DNA of 32,222 nucleotides from Pseudomonadales bacterium (GTDB lineage: Bacteria > Pseudomonadota > Gammaproteobacteria > Pseudomonadales > Azotimanducaceae). The notes beneath the pieces were generated by a model that did not search any database, was not told the DNA's origin, and saw nothing but the letters and a program-made list of their open reading frames with translations. The position numbers and the translations under genes were made by a program. The stretch spans positions 1 through 32,222 of the forward strand of contig JAQWIX010000041.1 in NCBI GenBank assembly GCA_029248675.1. Reading direction: 5' to 3'. Shown here piece after piece: positions 16,076 through 23,169 of the stretch (its first letter is position 1; every line of letters begins with the position of its first letter).

Positions 16076-17008
16076 ATGAGTGGGACAGGGCAAACAGTAG
16101 CAGCGATTTTTCCGGGCCAAGGTGCTCAGTCCGTTGGCATGTTGGGCGAGTTAGCCTCGGCTCATGCGTCGATCATTGAGCGATTTGCGGAAGCTTCCGA
16201 GGTGTTGGGCTTCGATCTTTGGGCCATGGTTCAGCAGGGGCCCGGTGAAGTCTTGGGGCAAACAGAAAATACACAGCCTGCATTGTTGGTCGCCAGCGTG
16301 TGCCTTTGGGACCTATGGCAAGAGGCTGGCAGCAAGGTGAGCTGTATGTCGGGTCACAGTCTAGGCGAATACTCGGCCCTCGTGTGCGCTGGAGCCATGA
16401 GCTTTACCGATGGTGTCCGCTTGGTTCGTAAGCGGGGTGAACTGATGCAGGCTGCGGTTCCCAATGGACAAGGTTCTATGGCCGCGGTGTTGGGCTTGGA
16501 TGATGAGGCCATCGCTCAATGTTGTGATGAAGTTGACGGAGAGGTGAGTGCGGCAAATTTTAATGCCCCAGGTCAGGTAGTGATCGCCGGGGAAAGTGAT
16601 GCTGTGCTTGCCGCCATCGATGCCTGTAAAGCCGCCGGTGCAAAACGTGCGGTGCCTCTAGATGTGAGCGGTCCGTTTCATTCTCAATTAATGCGTCGCG
16701 CCGCTGATGACTTTGCTGATGCCCTGGACAGCATTCATGTGTCCATGCCAACGATTCCGGTCTATCAAAATGTTCACGGCGGTGTTGCCGAGTCAGTGGA
16801 CGCGTTAAAACACCTGCTGGTGGAGCAACTTTATTCCCCAGTGCGATGGAAGACCTGCGTACAAGCTCTGCTAGATAACGGTGTTGGCCAGTTCGTTGAA
16901 TGTGGTCCGGGCAATGTGCTGGCCGGTTTGGTAAAGCGTATATCACGAGCAACGCCGACGCTGAGTCTGGCCAGTGAGGATGGTATTGCCGCAGCGAATG
17001 TGCTTTAG
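16076..17008 (+). CDS. fabD: Malonyl-CoA:ACP transacylase
   Basis: Transfers malonyl from CoA to acyl carrier protein, supplying the elongation steps of fatty acid synthesis. The 310-residue protein has FPGQGAQ (12-18), the nucleophile S95 in GHSLGEYS, R120 that binds the malonyl carboxylate, and H202 in SGPFHSQLM. The frame is open back to a TTG at 15986, overlapping plsX, but those 30 residues are acidic and unlike FabD. ATG 16076 has GAGG 5 bases ahead. fabH, which lies between plsX and fabD in E. coli, is absent here, as I recall is also true in Pseudomonas aeruginosa. A stem TTTAGCG (17004-17010) with CGCTAAA (17027-17033) encloses its stop codon. Confidence 0.96.
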   Translation: MSGTGQTVAAIFPGQGAQSVGMLGELASAHASIIERFAEASEVLGFDLWAMVQQGPGEVLGQTENTQPALLVASVCLWDLWQEAGSKVSCMSGHSLGEYSALVCAGAMSFTDGVRLVRKRGELMQAAVPNGQGSMAAVLGLDDEAIAQCCDEVDGEVSAANFNAPGQVVIAGESDAVLAAIDACKAAGAKRAVPLDVSGPFHSQLMRRAADDFADALDSIHVSMPTIPVYQNVHGGVAESVDALKHLLVEQLYSPVRWKTCVQALLDNGVGQFVECGPGNVLAGLVKRISRATPTLSLASEDGIAAANVL

Positions 17009-17062
17009 CGCGCTTCGCATTGGGCACGCTAAACCGGGCAAACAGTTAATTAGGGGGAAGAA

Positions 17063-17794
17063 ATGGCAGAGCGAAGAACGGCTTTAGTAACCGGCGCGAG
17101 TCGCGGCATCGGCGCGGCTATTGCCGAACAATTGGTGTCCGACGGATATTTTGTCGCCGGTACCGCAACATCAGAGGCCGGAGCACAGGCAATTGCGGCC
17201 CGTCTTGGTGACAAAGGGGCTGGGCTTGAACTCGATGTGGGCAGTGCCGAATCTGTCGCCAATTGCCTTGCACAGGTAACCGAGTTGGCCGGTGCGCCAT
17301 TGGTGTTGGTCAACAATGCCGGCATCACGAAAGATAACTTACTGATGCGTATGTCCGAGGCCGAATGGACCGAGGTTATCGACACCAACTTATCGGGAGC
17401 ATTTCGCGTGGCGAAACCGGTTTTGAGGGGCATGTTGAAAGCCCGTTGGGGACGTATTGTTAATGTGGGGTCCGTAGTTGGACGACTAGGTAACCCGGGC
17501 CAAGGCAATTACGTTGCCAGTAAGGCTGGGCTGGAGGGTTTTACCCGTTCGCTGGCCATGGAAGTAGCCTCACGAGGGGTCACCGTTAATGCTATTGCCC
17601 CGGGCTTCATCGAGACTGATATGACAGATGCACTAACCCAAGAACAAAAGGATGCTATGTTGGAAAGGATTCCGCTTGGCCGTATGGGTGAGGCCGAAGA
17701 AATCGCTGGTACGGTAGGTTTTTTGTGCTCAGACCAGGCTGGCTACATCACCGGCCAAACCTTGCACGTCAATGGCGGGCTGTTATTTGGCTAG
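17063..17794 (+). CDS. fabG: 3-oxoacyl-ACP reductase
   Basis: NADPH-dependent SDR that reduces 3-oxoacyl-ACP to 3-hydroxyacyl-ACP in each round of fatty acid elongation. The 243-residue protein has TGASRGIG (10-17), NNAG (84-87), and the catalytic residues S137, Y150 and K154 (NYVASKAG). The C-terminus ends LHVNGGLLFG, close to the FabG consensus. The start ATG 17063 follows a strong AGGGGGAAG. Position between fabD and acpP identifies it as the housekeeping FabG, not one of the many other SDRs; the SDR at 6139-6906 is clearly a different type. Confidence 0.97.
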   Translation: MAERRTALVTGASRGIGAAIAEQLVSDGYFVAGTATSEAGAQAIAARLGDKGAGLELDVGSAESVANCLAQVTELAGAPLVLVNNAGITKDNLLMRMSEAEWTEVIDTNLSGAFRVAKPVLRGMLKARWGRIVNVGSVVGRLGNPGQGNYVASKAGLEGFTRSLAMEVASRGVTVNAIAPGFIETDMTDALTQEQKDAMLERIPLGRMGEAEEIAGTVGFLCSDQAGYITGQTLHVNGGLLFG

Positions 17795-17943
17795 ATATCT
17801 GGGTCCTAGTCCCAGTTCCTGGCTGAAAAACCAAGAATTTTGTGCTTCCTGTTCGGCTCGTTGCTGATAAATGTGCTAAAAATCAAAGAGCTATAGCATC
17901 TAGGCAGGGGGCCTTGGCTTGCAAATAGCGAGGGATAGTTCGC

Positions 17944-17972
17944 TTGAATTGGCCATAGTGCCTCTATAGAAT
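17944..17972 (+). promoter_or_regulatory. acpP promoter
   Basis: TTGAAT (17944-17949) and TAGAAT (17967-17972) are separated by 17 bases, four and five of six matches to the sigma-70 consensus. Transcription would start near 17979, about 39 bases before the acpP ATG. A separate promoter fits the very high demand for acyl carrier protein and the 223-base gap after fabG. Confidence 0.65.
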
Positions 17973-18017
17973 GCCGTTCGCTTCGCGCCCACCATCACTT
18001 ATGGAGTAAACACCCGC

Positions 18018-18251
18018 ATGAGCAACATCGAAGAGAGAGTAAGAAAACTGATCTGTGAGCAGCTCGGTGTCAAAGAAGACGAAGTCCAAAGCGACGCTTC
18101 ATTCGTCGAGGACCTAGGAGCCGATTCATTGGATACGGTCGAGTTGGTTATGGCTCTTGAAGAAGAGTTCGAGACCGAAATTCCTGACGAAGAGGCCGAA
18201 AAAATCACCACGGTGAAAGAGGCCATTGACTATATTTTGGCGCACCAGTAG
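18018..18251 (+). CDS. acpP: Acyl carrier protein
   Basis: Small acidic carrier that holds growing acyl chains on a 4'-phosphopantetheine arm and donates them to lipid A, phospholipid and other pathways. The 77 residues match the usual length. S37 in [19 protein letters not shown] is the attachment site. GGAG at 18003-18006 serves ATG 18018, although the distance (11 bases) is long. With its own promoter upstream and a strong terminator downstream it is probably made mainly as a one-gene transcript, with some read-through from fabG. Confidence 0.98.
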   Translation: MSNIEERVRKLICEQLGVKEDEVQSDASFVEDLGADSLDTVELVMALEEEFETEIPDEEAEKITTVKEAIDYILAHQ

Positions 18252-18334
18252 CCGGCTATCCTGAACACTGCCCCAGCGCGCTAAGACTGGGTCCAGTGGC
18301 ACGAATAAGAAAATCTGGGATAAGAATTCCAGAC

Positions 18335-18358
18335 AAAAGGGGCTATCGGCCCCTTTTT
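18335..18358 (+). terminator. Rho-independent terminator after acpP
   Basis: AAAAGGGGC (18335-18343) pairs with GCCCCTTTT (18349-18357) around a five-base loop (TATCG), and T18354-T18358 form the T-run. It lies 84 bases after the acpP stop and is the clearest intrinsic terminator in the window. A weaker stem (TCTGG 18314-18318 with CCAGA 18329-18333) sits just before it. Confidence 0.9.
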
Positions 18359-18567
18359 CGTTGGGGCTAAGCTGAATTGGGAGCCACGTGCTCTTTCGCT
18401 AACAGCCTGCTGCGCATAAACAGAGCGTGGTTGAGGATATGGGCGGGCAAGTCGGGGTATCATAGGTCGTCACCGACGGCTGTTGGCGTTGCAGTATTAG
18501 CTTTACGAGAGTTGATCTGGCCTGAAAAGAGTTCTGTCGAAACACGTACTGAATTGGAAAATTGAAG
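18359..18567 (+). other. Leader region upstream of fabF
   Basis: With the strong terminator just before it, fabF needs a promoter in these 209 bases, but I see no good -35/-10 pair. TATCAT (18458-18463) is a passable -10, but the nearest -35-like TTGAGG is 21 bases away. A short stem GTCGG (18451-18455) with CCGAC (18473-18477) overlaps that area. No gene is visible. Confidence 0.35.
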
Positions 18568-19803
18568 ATGACCAAAAGAAGAGTAGTTGTGACTGGTATG
18601 GGGATGATCAGTTCAATCGGTCATAACGTTGAAGACTCCTGGCAGGCGGCGGTAGCCGGCCAAAGCGGTATTGGACTGAACGAGTCGTTTGATACAGAAA
18701 ACTACGGCGTAAAGATTAGCGGCAGTGTTCGTGACTTCGATGTTTCCGCCTACATGAATCCAAAAGAAGCGCGACGAATCGATCAATTCATTCAGTTTGG
18801 TGTGGCTGCTGCCAATCAAGCGATTAAAGACGCGGGTATCGAATCTCACCCCAGCGATGCAGATCGTATTGGGGTTGCTATCGGTTCTGGCATCGGCGGG
18901 ATCAACACCATTGAGTCGACTCATGACACCCTAGTGAAGAGTGGCCCCAGAAGAGTCTCACCTTTTTTCGTCCCCGGCGTTGTCATCAACATGATCTCCG
19001 GCAATGTGTCTATCGAGCACGGCTTTAAAGGACCCAACATAGCCATTGTGACCGCCTGCACTACTGGCACACACAACATCGGTTTCGGTGCGCGCATGAT
19101 TCAATACGGTGACGCTGACGTGATGGTGGTTGGTGGTGCTGAGGCTGCTACATCGCCAATTACTGTCGCCAGTTTTTCTTCCATGAAAGCTCTATCCAGT
19201 CGTAACGACGACCCCGAAAAGGCCAGCCGACCTTGGGATAGTGATCGAGACGGCTTTGTTCTCGGTGAGGGTGCTGGGGTGCTGGTGCTTGAGGAATATG
19301 AGCGAGCCAAGGCAAGGGGCGCGCACATTTACGCCGAGGTTCTTGGCTTTGGTATGAGTGCCGATGCTTTTCATATTACGGGCCCGGCAGAGAACGGGGA
19401 GGGTGGCGCTGCAGCCATGCAAAATGCTCTGAATGATGCTGGCCTGAACCCAGAAGAACTTGGCTACCTGAACGCCCACGGAACCTCCACTCCCTTGGGC
19501 GATGTGGCAGAGACGAAAGGTGTGAAGTCGATTTTTGGAGACAAGACGCCGCTAATGATCAGTTCTACCAAGTCGATGATCGGCCACCTGCTTGGTGCTG
19601 CCGGGGCGGTGGAAGCGATTTTTACGATCAAGTCGCTAGAAGACCAAGTGATTGCACCGACCATTAATTTAGACAATCCAGGTGAAGGGTGCGATTTGGA
19701 CTACGTACCAAACCAAGCCCGTAGCGTCGATATCCGTGCAGCAGCGAGCAATTCGTTCGGATTTGGTGGCACAAATGGAACGCTGGTTTTCGGTAAAGTA
19801 TAG
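18568..19803 (+). CDS. fabF: 3-oxoacyl-ACP synthase II
   Basis: Condensing enzyme that extends acyl-ACP with malonyl-ACP and in E. coli performs the palmitoleate to vaccenate step. The 411-residue protein has the Cys-His-His triad C164 (VTACTTGTHN), H304 (NAHGTSTPLGD) and H340 (GHLLGAAGAVEA), plus K335, and ends with SFGFGGTNGTLVF. I chose ATG 18568, since GGAAAA lies about 9 bases ahead; a TTG two codons earlier would be too close to that site. mltG begins 9 bases downstream. pabC, often between fabF and mltG, is missing. Confidence 0.97.
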   Translation: MTKRRVVVTGMGMISSIGHNVEDSWQAAVAGQSGIGLNESFDTENYGVKISGSVRDFDVSAYMNPKEARRIDQFIQFGVAAANQAIKDAGIESHPSDADRIGVAIGSGIGGINTIESTHDTLVKSGPRRVSPFFVPGVVINMISGNVSIEHGFKGPNIAIVTACTTGTHNIGFGARMIQYGDADVMVVGGAEAATSPITVASFSSMKALSSRNDDPEKASRPWDSDRDGFVLGEGAGVLVLEEYERAKARGAHIYAEVLGFGMSADAFHITGPAENGEGGAAAMQNALNDAGLNPEELGYLNAHGTSTPLGDVAETKGVKSIFGDKTPLMISSTKSMIGHLLGAAGAVEAIFTIKSLEDQVIAPTINLDNPGEGCDLDYVPNQARSVDIRAAASNSFGFGGTNGTLVFGKV

Positions 19804-19812
19804 GCAGCACCC

Positions 19813-20841
19813 ATGGCTGGGTTACGTCGTCCTCGGTTTTTAGCCGGTCATCAACAAAAACTTCTGATCCTCGTCAGCTTGGTGATCCTTGGCATGACAG
19901 CCGGCGTTCGTGAATTGTGGGTCTGGCCGGAACGCGACGGGGACTATTCGGCTACGGTAGTGGAAGTGCCCAAGGGCGCGTCTCTTGGCGCGTTGACAGC
20001 GATGTTAGAGCAGCGAGGGCTGATCAACAGTCCCCTATTGTTCCGACTCTATGGGCGTATTTCCGGATACGATCGCCGCCTTCAGGCTGGCGTTTATGAC
20101 GTGGCAGAAAATCTCTCCGCTGAGGCATTACTGATGCTTTTTGCCAGCGGCAAAGTACAACAGCACCCCATTCGAATTCCCGAGGGCGCTACGTTGGCGC
20201 AACTGTTACCAGGGCTTCGCAGCGAAGCGGTCCTAGACCAATCCATTGAGGATGTAGCCGGCCTTACGGATCAGTTGAATCTTGAGTTACCTTTCTTAGA
20301 GGGCGCTTTTTTCCCCGACACCTATTTTGTGCCTCGTGGCGAGTCGGATATCAACGTTTTGCAACGCGCTCACGATGTCATGATGACTACTCTTGGGCGG
20401 GCATGGGCAAAGCGAGATTCGAGCGTGCAATTAAACAGCCCCGCCGAAGCGCTGGTGCTCGCTTCGATTATCGAAAAAGAGAGCGACGGCTTGTCCGATC
20501 GTCGTCAGATCAGTCAGGTATTTCATTTGCGGTTGCAAAAGAACATGCGCCTACAGACAGACCCAACGGTGATTTACGCCCTTGGCGCCGAGTTTGATGG
20601 TGATCTTCGGCGTCGAGATCTGAGGGTTGATTCTCCTTTCAATACCTATCGTTACCGGGGGTTGCCTCCCACACCCATTGCACTGCCCTCATTGGCCTCC
20701 ATCGAGGCAGCGCTGCATCCGGCGCCCGGCGATTACCTGTACTTCGTTGCTCGGGGGGATGGCAGCAGCCAATTTTCCCGTACACTGGAAGAACACAACG
20801 CAGCCGTCCGGCGCTATCAGCTATCAGGAAAAGGGACATAA
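19813..20841 (+). CDS. mltG: Endolytic murein transglycosylase MltG
   Basis: Inner-membrane lytic transglycosylase (YceG) that cuts nascent peptidoglycan glycan strands and sets chain length. The 342-residue protein has a short cytoplasmic start, one membrane helix at about 16-31, then a periplasmic part with an N-terminal LysM-like region and the YceG catalytic domain. E221 in ASIIEKES aligns with the catalytic E218 of E. coli, and MRLQTDPTVIYALG, FNTYRYRGLPPTPIA and AALHPAPGDYLYFVA are all family landmarks. It starts 9 bases after fabF and ends 9 bases before tmk, so fabF-mltG-tmk-holB is one transcription unit. Confidence 0.95.
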   Translation: MAGLRRPRFLAGHQQKLLILVSLVILGMTAGVRELWVWPERDGDYSATVVEVPKGASLGALTAMLEQRGLINSPLLFRLYGRISGYDRRLQAGVYDVAENLSAEALLMLFASGKVQQHPIRIPEGATLAQLLPGLRSEAVLDQSIEDVAGLTDQLNLELPFLEGAFFPDTYFVPRGESDINVLQRAHDVMMTTLGRAWAKRDSSVQLNSPAEALVLASIIEKESDGLSDRRQISQVFHLRLQKNMRLQTDPTVIYALGAEFDGDLRRRDLRVDSPFNTYRYRGLPPTPIALPSLASIEAALHPAPGDYLYFVARGDGSSQFSRTLEEHNAAVRRYQLSGKGT

Positions 20842-20850
20842 TACCGGTCC

Positions 20851-21480
20851 ATGAAAGGTCGATTCATCACGCTAGAAGGTTCCGAAGGGGCCGGTAAATC
20901 CACCAATGTGGATACCGTTTGCGCGACTTTGGAGTCAGCAAACATAGAGTTTGTTCGCACGCGTGAGCCCGGTGGTACGCCTATGGCTGAGGCGTTGCGA
21001 GCCACTATGTTAGAACCCTGGGAAGAAACCGTGGATGGCTTGACCGAGTTGCTGCTTGTTTTTGCAGCCCGTGCTCAACACCTGAATAACGTTATTTTGC
21101 CCGCTCTAAATCGGGGGCAGTGGGTCGTTTGCGACCGTTTCACTGATGCCACCTTTGCTTATCAGGGGTATGGGCGGCAGCTGGATTTATCCAAGTTGGA
21201 AGTGCTGGAATCTTGGGTGCAGTCTGATCTTCAGCCTGACTTAACGGTATACCTAGATTTAGACCCCGCCGTGGCAGAGCTGCGCATCGCTGATCGTGAA
21301 AAAGATCGCATGGAGTCTGAGCAAAGGGCCTTTTTCTTACGGGTTCGAGAAGGTTATTTGGCCCGAGCCGCTGAGCACCAGCGATTTCAGACCGTTGATG
21401 CGTCCCAGCCCTTGGCAGAGGTTCGTGCTCAGGTTGCAGGTTGCATCGGCGATTTCATTGCTCGTAGTGCCTTGCAATGA
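20851..21480 (+). CDS. tmk: Thymidylate kinase
   Basis: Phosphorylates dTMP to dTDP with ATP, an essential step to dTTP. The 209-residue protein has the P-loop GSEGAGKST (10-18), the substrate-binding TREPGGTP (37-44), and the DR(F/S) motif at 95-97 (VVCDRFTDATFAYQGYGR). The arginine-containing LID region (ADREKDRMESEQ, about residues 146-157) follows. Length and motifs are standard. Its TGA overlaps the holB ATG by 4 bases (ATGA at 21477-21480), so translation of holB is probably coupled. Confidence 0.96.
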   Translation: MKGRFITLEGSEGAGKSTNVDTVCATLESANIEFVRTREPGGTPMAEALRATMLEPWEETVDGLTELLLVFAARAQHLNNVILPALNRGQWVVCDRFTDATFAYQGYGRQLDLSKLEVLESWVQSDLQPDLTVYLDLDPAVAELRIADREKDRMESEQRAFFLRVREGYLARAAEHQRFQTVDASQPLAEVRAQVAGCIGDFIARSALQ

Positions 21481-22343
21481 ATCGCTACCCTTGGCACGAG
21501 GGCGTTATATCCGCACTGGCAGCCCGATCCGATAACGGATCCTTGCCTGCTGCCATAGGGCTGTCCTGTCCGCTGGGTTGGGGTGGTCGATCTCTTTTGG
21601 CCCGTGCAGTCACGATGCTCCTAGGTGTTGACGGCGACAAAGATCCCGAGGACATCGCCCACCCAGATCTTCGCTGGATTGCGCCCGATGGAGTGTTGAT
21701 CAAAATCGACCAAGTGCGTGCGCTCAACGCTTTTGCCGTGCAGACACCACAGATCGCGGGTCGTAAGGTAGCCGGGATTTACAACGCACACTTGCTGAAC
21801 AACAACGCAGCCAACACGCTGCTGAAAACCTTGGAAGAGCCGCCGGGCAATACCCATATACTTCTTAGCACGCCGTATTGGAGTCGGCTGCTGCCGACCA
21901 TTCGCAGCCGTTGCCAACGTTTTCAAGTCAACCCCTCCCAGGCCGACGCTCAGCAATGGTTGAGTGATCAAGGGGTGGCGTTTTCCCCGCAGAAATACGT
22001 TGAGGCGGGTTATGCGCCCATTGCCTATCTGGAGCACAGTGAGTCACTGGGCATCAACGAGCTGTTGCAAGAAGTGTCTCGGGCCCAGCACTTCAGCCCC
22101 ATTGTGGAACAAGTACTGGCTGCCGACGTGCCCCAGTTACTGGCCGCTTGGTATCGCTTGTTGATTCATCGTCAATCAGAGCATCCGAGTCGAGCCTTGC
22201 TGGCCTTCGCTGACGAGCTTAGCGACGCTCGACGAATGATTGAGATGTCCAGTGCTGCCAACAGCCGGCTGATTTTGGAGCGACTGTTTCACCTATGGCA
22301 GCAAGTCGAGGCGTTACAGCGCCGGCAGCAGCAAAGCGCTTAG
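21477..22343 (+). CDS. holB: DNA polymerase III subunit delta' without zinc module
   Basis: Clamp-loader subunit delta' of DNA polymerase III, a AAA+ fold protein without ATPase function. The 288 residues show LLNNNAANTLLKTLEEPPGNTHILL and the SRC motif (IRSRCQRF), which sends the arginine finger to the neighbouring subunit. It is shorter than E. coli HolB (334). The zinc-binding segment with four cysteines that normally lies between the degenerate P-loop and the HPD motif is absent: only about ten residues (DGDKDPEDIA) separate LLGV from HPDLRWI. The P-loop region (CPLGWGGRSLL) is also non-canonical, as usual for delta'. Overlap with tmk and position before tatD support the call. pilZ, found between holB and tatD in Pseudomonas, is missing. 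Confidence 0.9.
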   Translation: MNRYPWHEGVISALAARSDNGSLPAAIGLSCPLGWGGRSLLARAVTMLLGVDGDKDPEDIAHPDLRWIAPDGVLIKIDQVRALNAFAVQTPQIAGRKVAGIYNAHLLNNNAANTLLKTLEEPPGNTHILLSTPYWSRLLPTIRSRCQRFQVNPSQADAQQWLSDQGVAFSPQKYVEAGYAPIAYLEHSESLGINELLQEVSRAQHFSPIVEQVLAADVPQLLAAWYRLLIHRQSEHPSRALLAFADELSDARRMIEMSSAANSRLILERLFHLWQQVEALQRRQQQSA

Positions 22344-22378
22344 CACGTGATGCACGTTCAAGTTTTTGGAGAGAAGAC

Positions 22379-23128
22379 ATGCTGATTGATTCCCACTGCC
22401 ATCTGAACTATCTGGACGAACCGGAGCAGGCGATCCTTCGTGCCCGCGAGTCTGGAGTCACCAGTTGTCTTTGCATTAGTGTGGACGAACCGGGTTTTGC
22501 CGGCGTCATGGCCCTTGCCTCCAGTCACGATGATATTTGGGCTAGCGCTGGTGTGCACCCAGATGCCGCTGGCGGTAATTTGGATTGGATCGAAGATGCC
22601 TTGGCTGCATCGGAAGTGGTGGCTGTGGGGGAAACAGGGCTAGACTATATGCATGGCACCGAGCCTGATGTCCGAGCCCGGCAACGCGAAGCGTTCGACC
22701 TGCAGCTTGGTCTCGGAGTTAAACACCAGTTGCCCACCATTGTTCATACCCGGTCCGCCGAGGATGACACCCTGGATCTGCTGCGCGCCCACGCCGGCGC
22801 GTTTGGCGTTTTGCATTGCTTCACAGAATCTTGGGCAATGGCTAAACAGGCCTTGGATTTGGGATTCTACATATCCATTTCAGGAATCGTGACGTTCAAA
22901 AACGCAGATAATGTTCGGGATGTGGCTCGTCAGGTGCCGGCAGATCGATTGCTGGTAGAAACGGATGCGCCTTGGTTGGCACCGGTGCCCAAGCGGGGCA
23001 AAACCAACGAGCCGGCTTTTGTCACCCACACAGCCGCGTTTTTAGCGGAGCTGCGCCAGACCTCCACGGAAAATCTGTGTAGTCAAACCAGCGACAACTT
23101 TGTCCGATTGTTCGGATGCGGAGTCTGA
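22379..23128 (+). CDS. tatD: TatD-family metal-dependent DNase
   Basis: TatD/YcfH-type hydrolase with a TIM-barrel fold; family members act as 3'-5' DNases or deoxyribonucleases in DNA repair and turnover. The 249-residue protein has all metal-site residues: H6 and H8 (DSHCHLN), E85 (GETGLDY), H123 (IVHTR), H146 (LHCFTES) and D196 (ETDAPWL). ATG 22379 follows GGAGAGAAGAC; the frame is open back to 22295 inside holB, but that part has no TatD character. As the gene after holB it is the YcfH-type member. Substrate preference is not provable here. Confidence 0.93.
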   Translation: MLIDSHCHLNYLDEPEQAILRARESGVTSCLCISVDEPGFAGVMALASSHDDIWASAGVHPDAAGGNLDWIEDALAASEVVAVGETGLDYMHGTEPDVRARQREAFDLQLGLGVKHQLPTIVHTRSAEDDTLDLLRAHAGAFGVLHCFTESWAMAKQALDLGFYISISGIVTFKNADNVRDVARQVPADRLLVETDAPWLAPVPKRGKTNEPAFVTHTAAFLAELRQTSTENLCSQTSDNFVRLFGCGV

Positions 23129-23143
23129 CATCGAACGTGTTTT

Positions 23144-23166
23144 GCCCCTGGCTTTAGACAGGGGGC
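23144..23166. other. Hairpin between convergent tatD and DPP IV-like gene
   Basis: CCCCTG (23145-23150) pairs with CAGGGG (23159-23164) around an eight-base loop, with a possible extra G-C pair past a bulged G. It fills the 41-base gap between two converging genes, so it may act as a transcript end on both strands, but neither side has a proper T-run. Confidence 0.4.
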
Positions 23167-23169
23167 GGC

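Noticed and set aside
17799-17815. Short hairpin CTGGG/CCCAG after fabG as a terminator
   Set aside because: Only five base pairs and no T-run; read-through toward acpP is likely.
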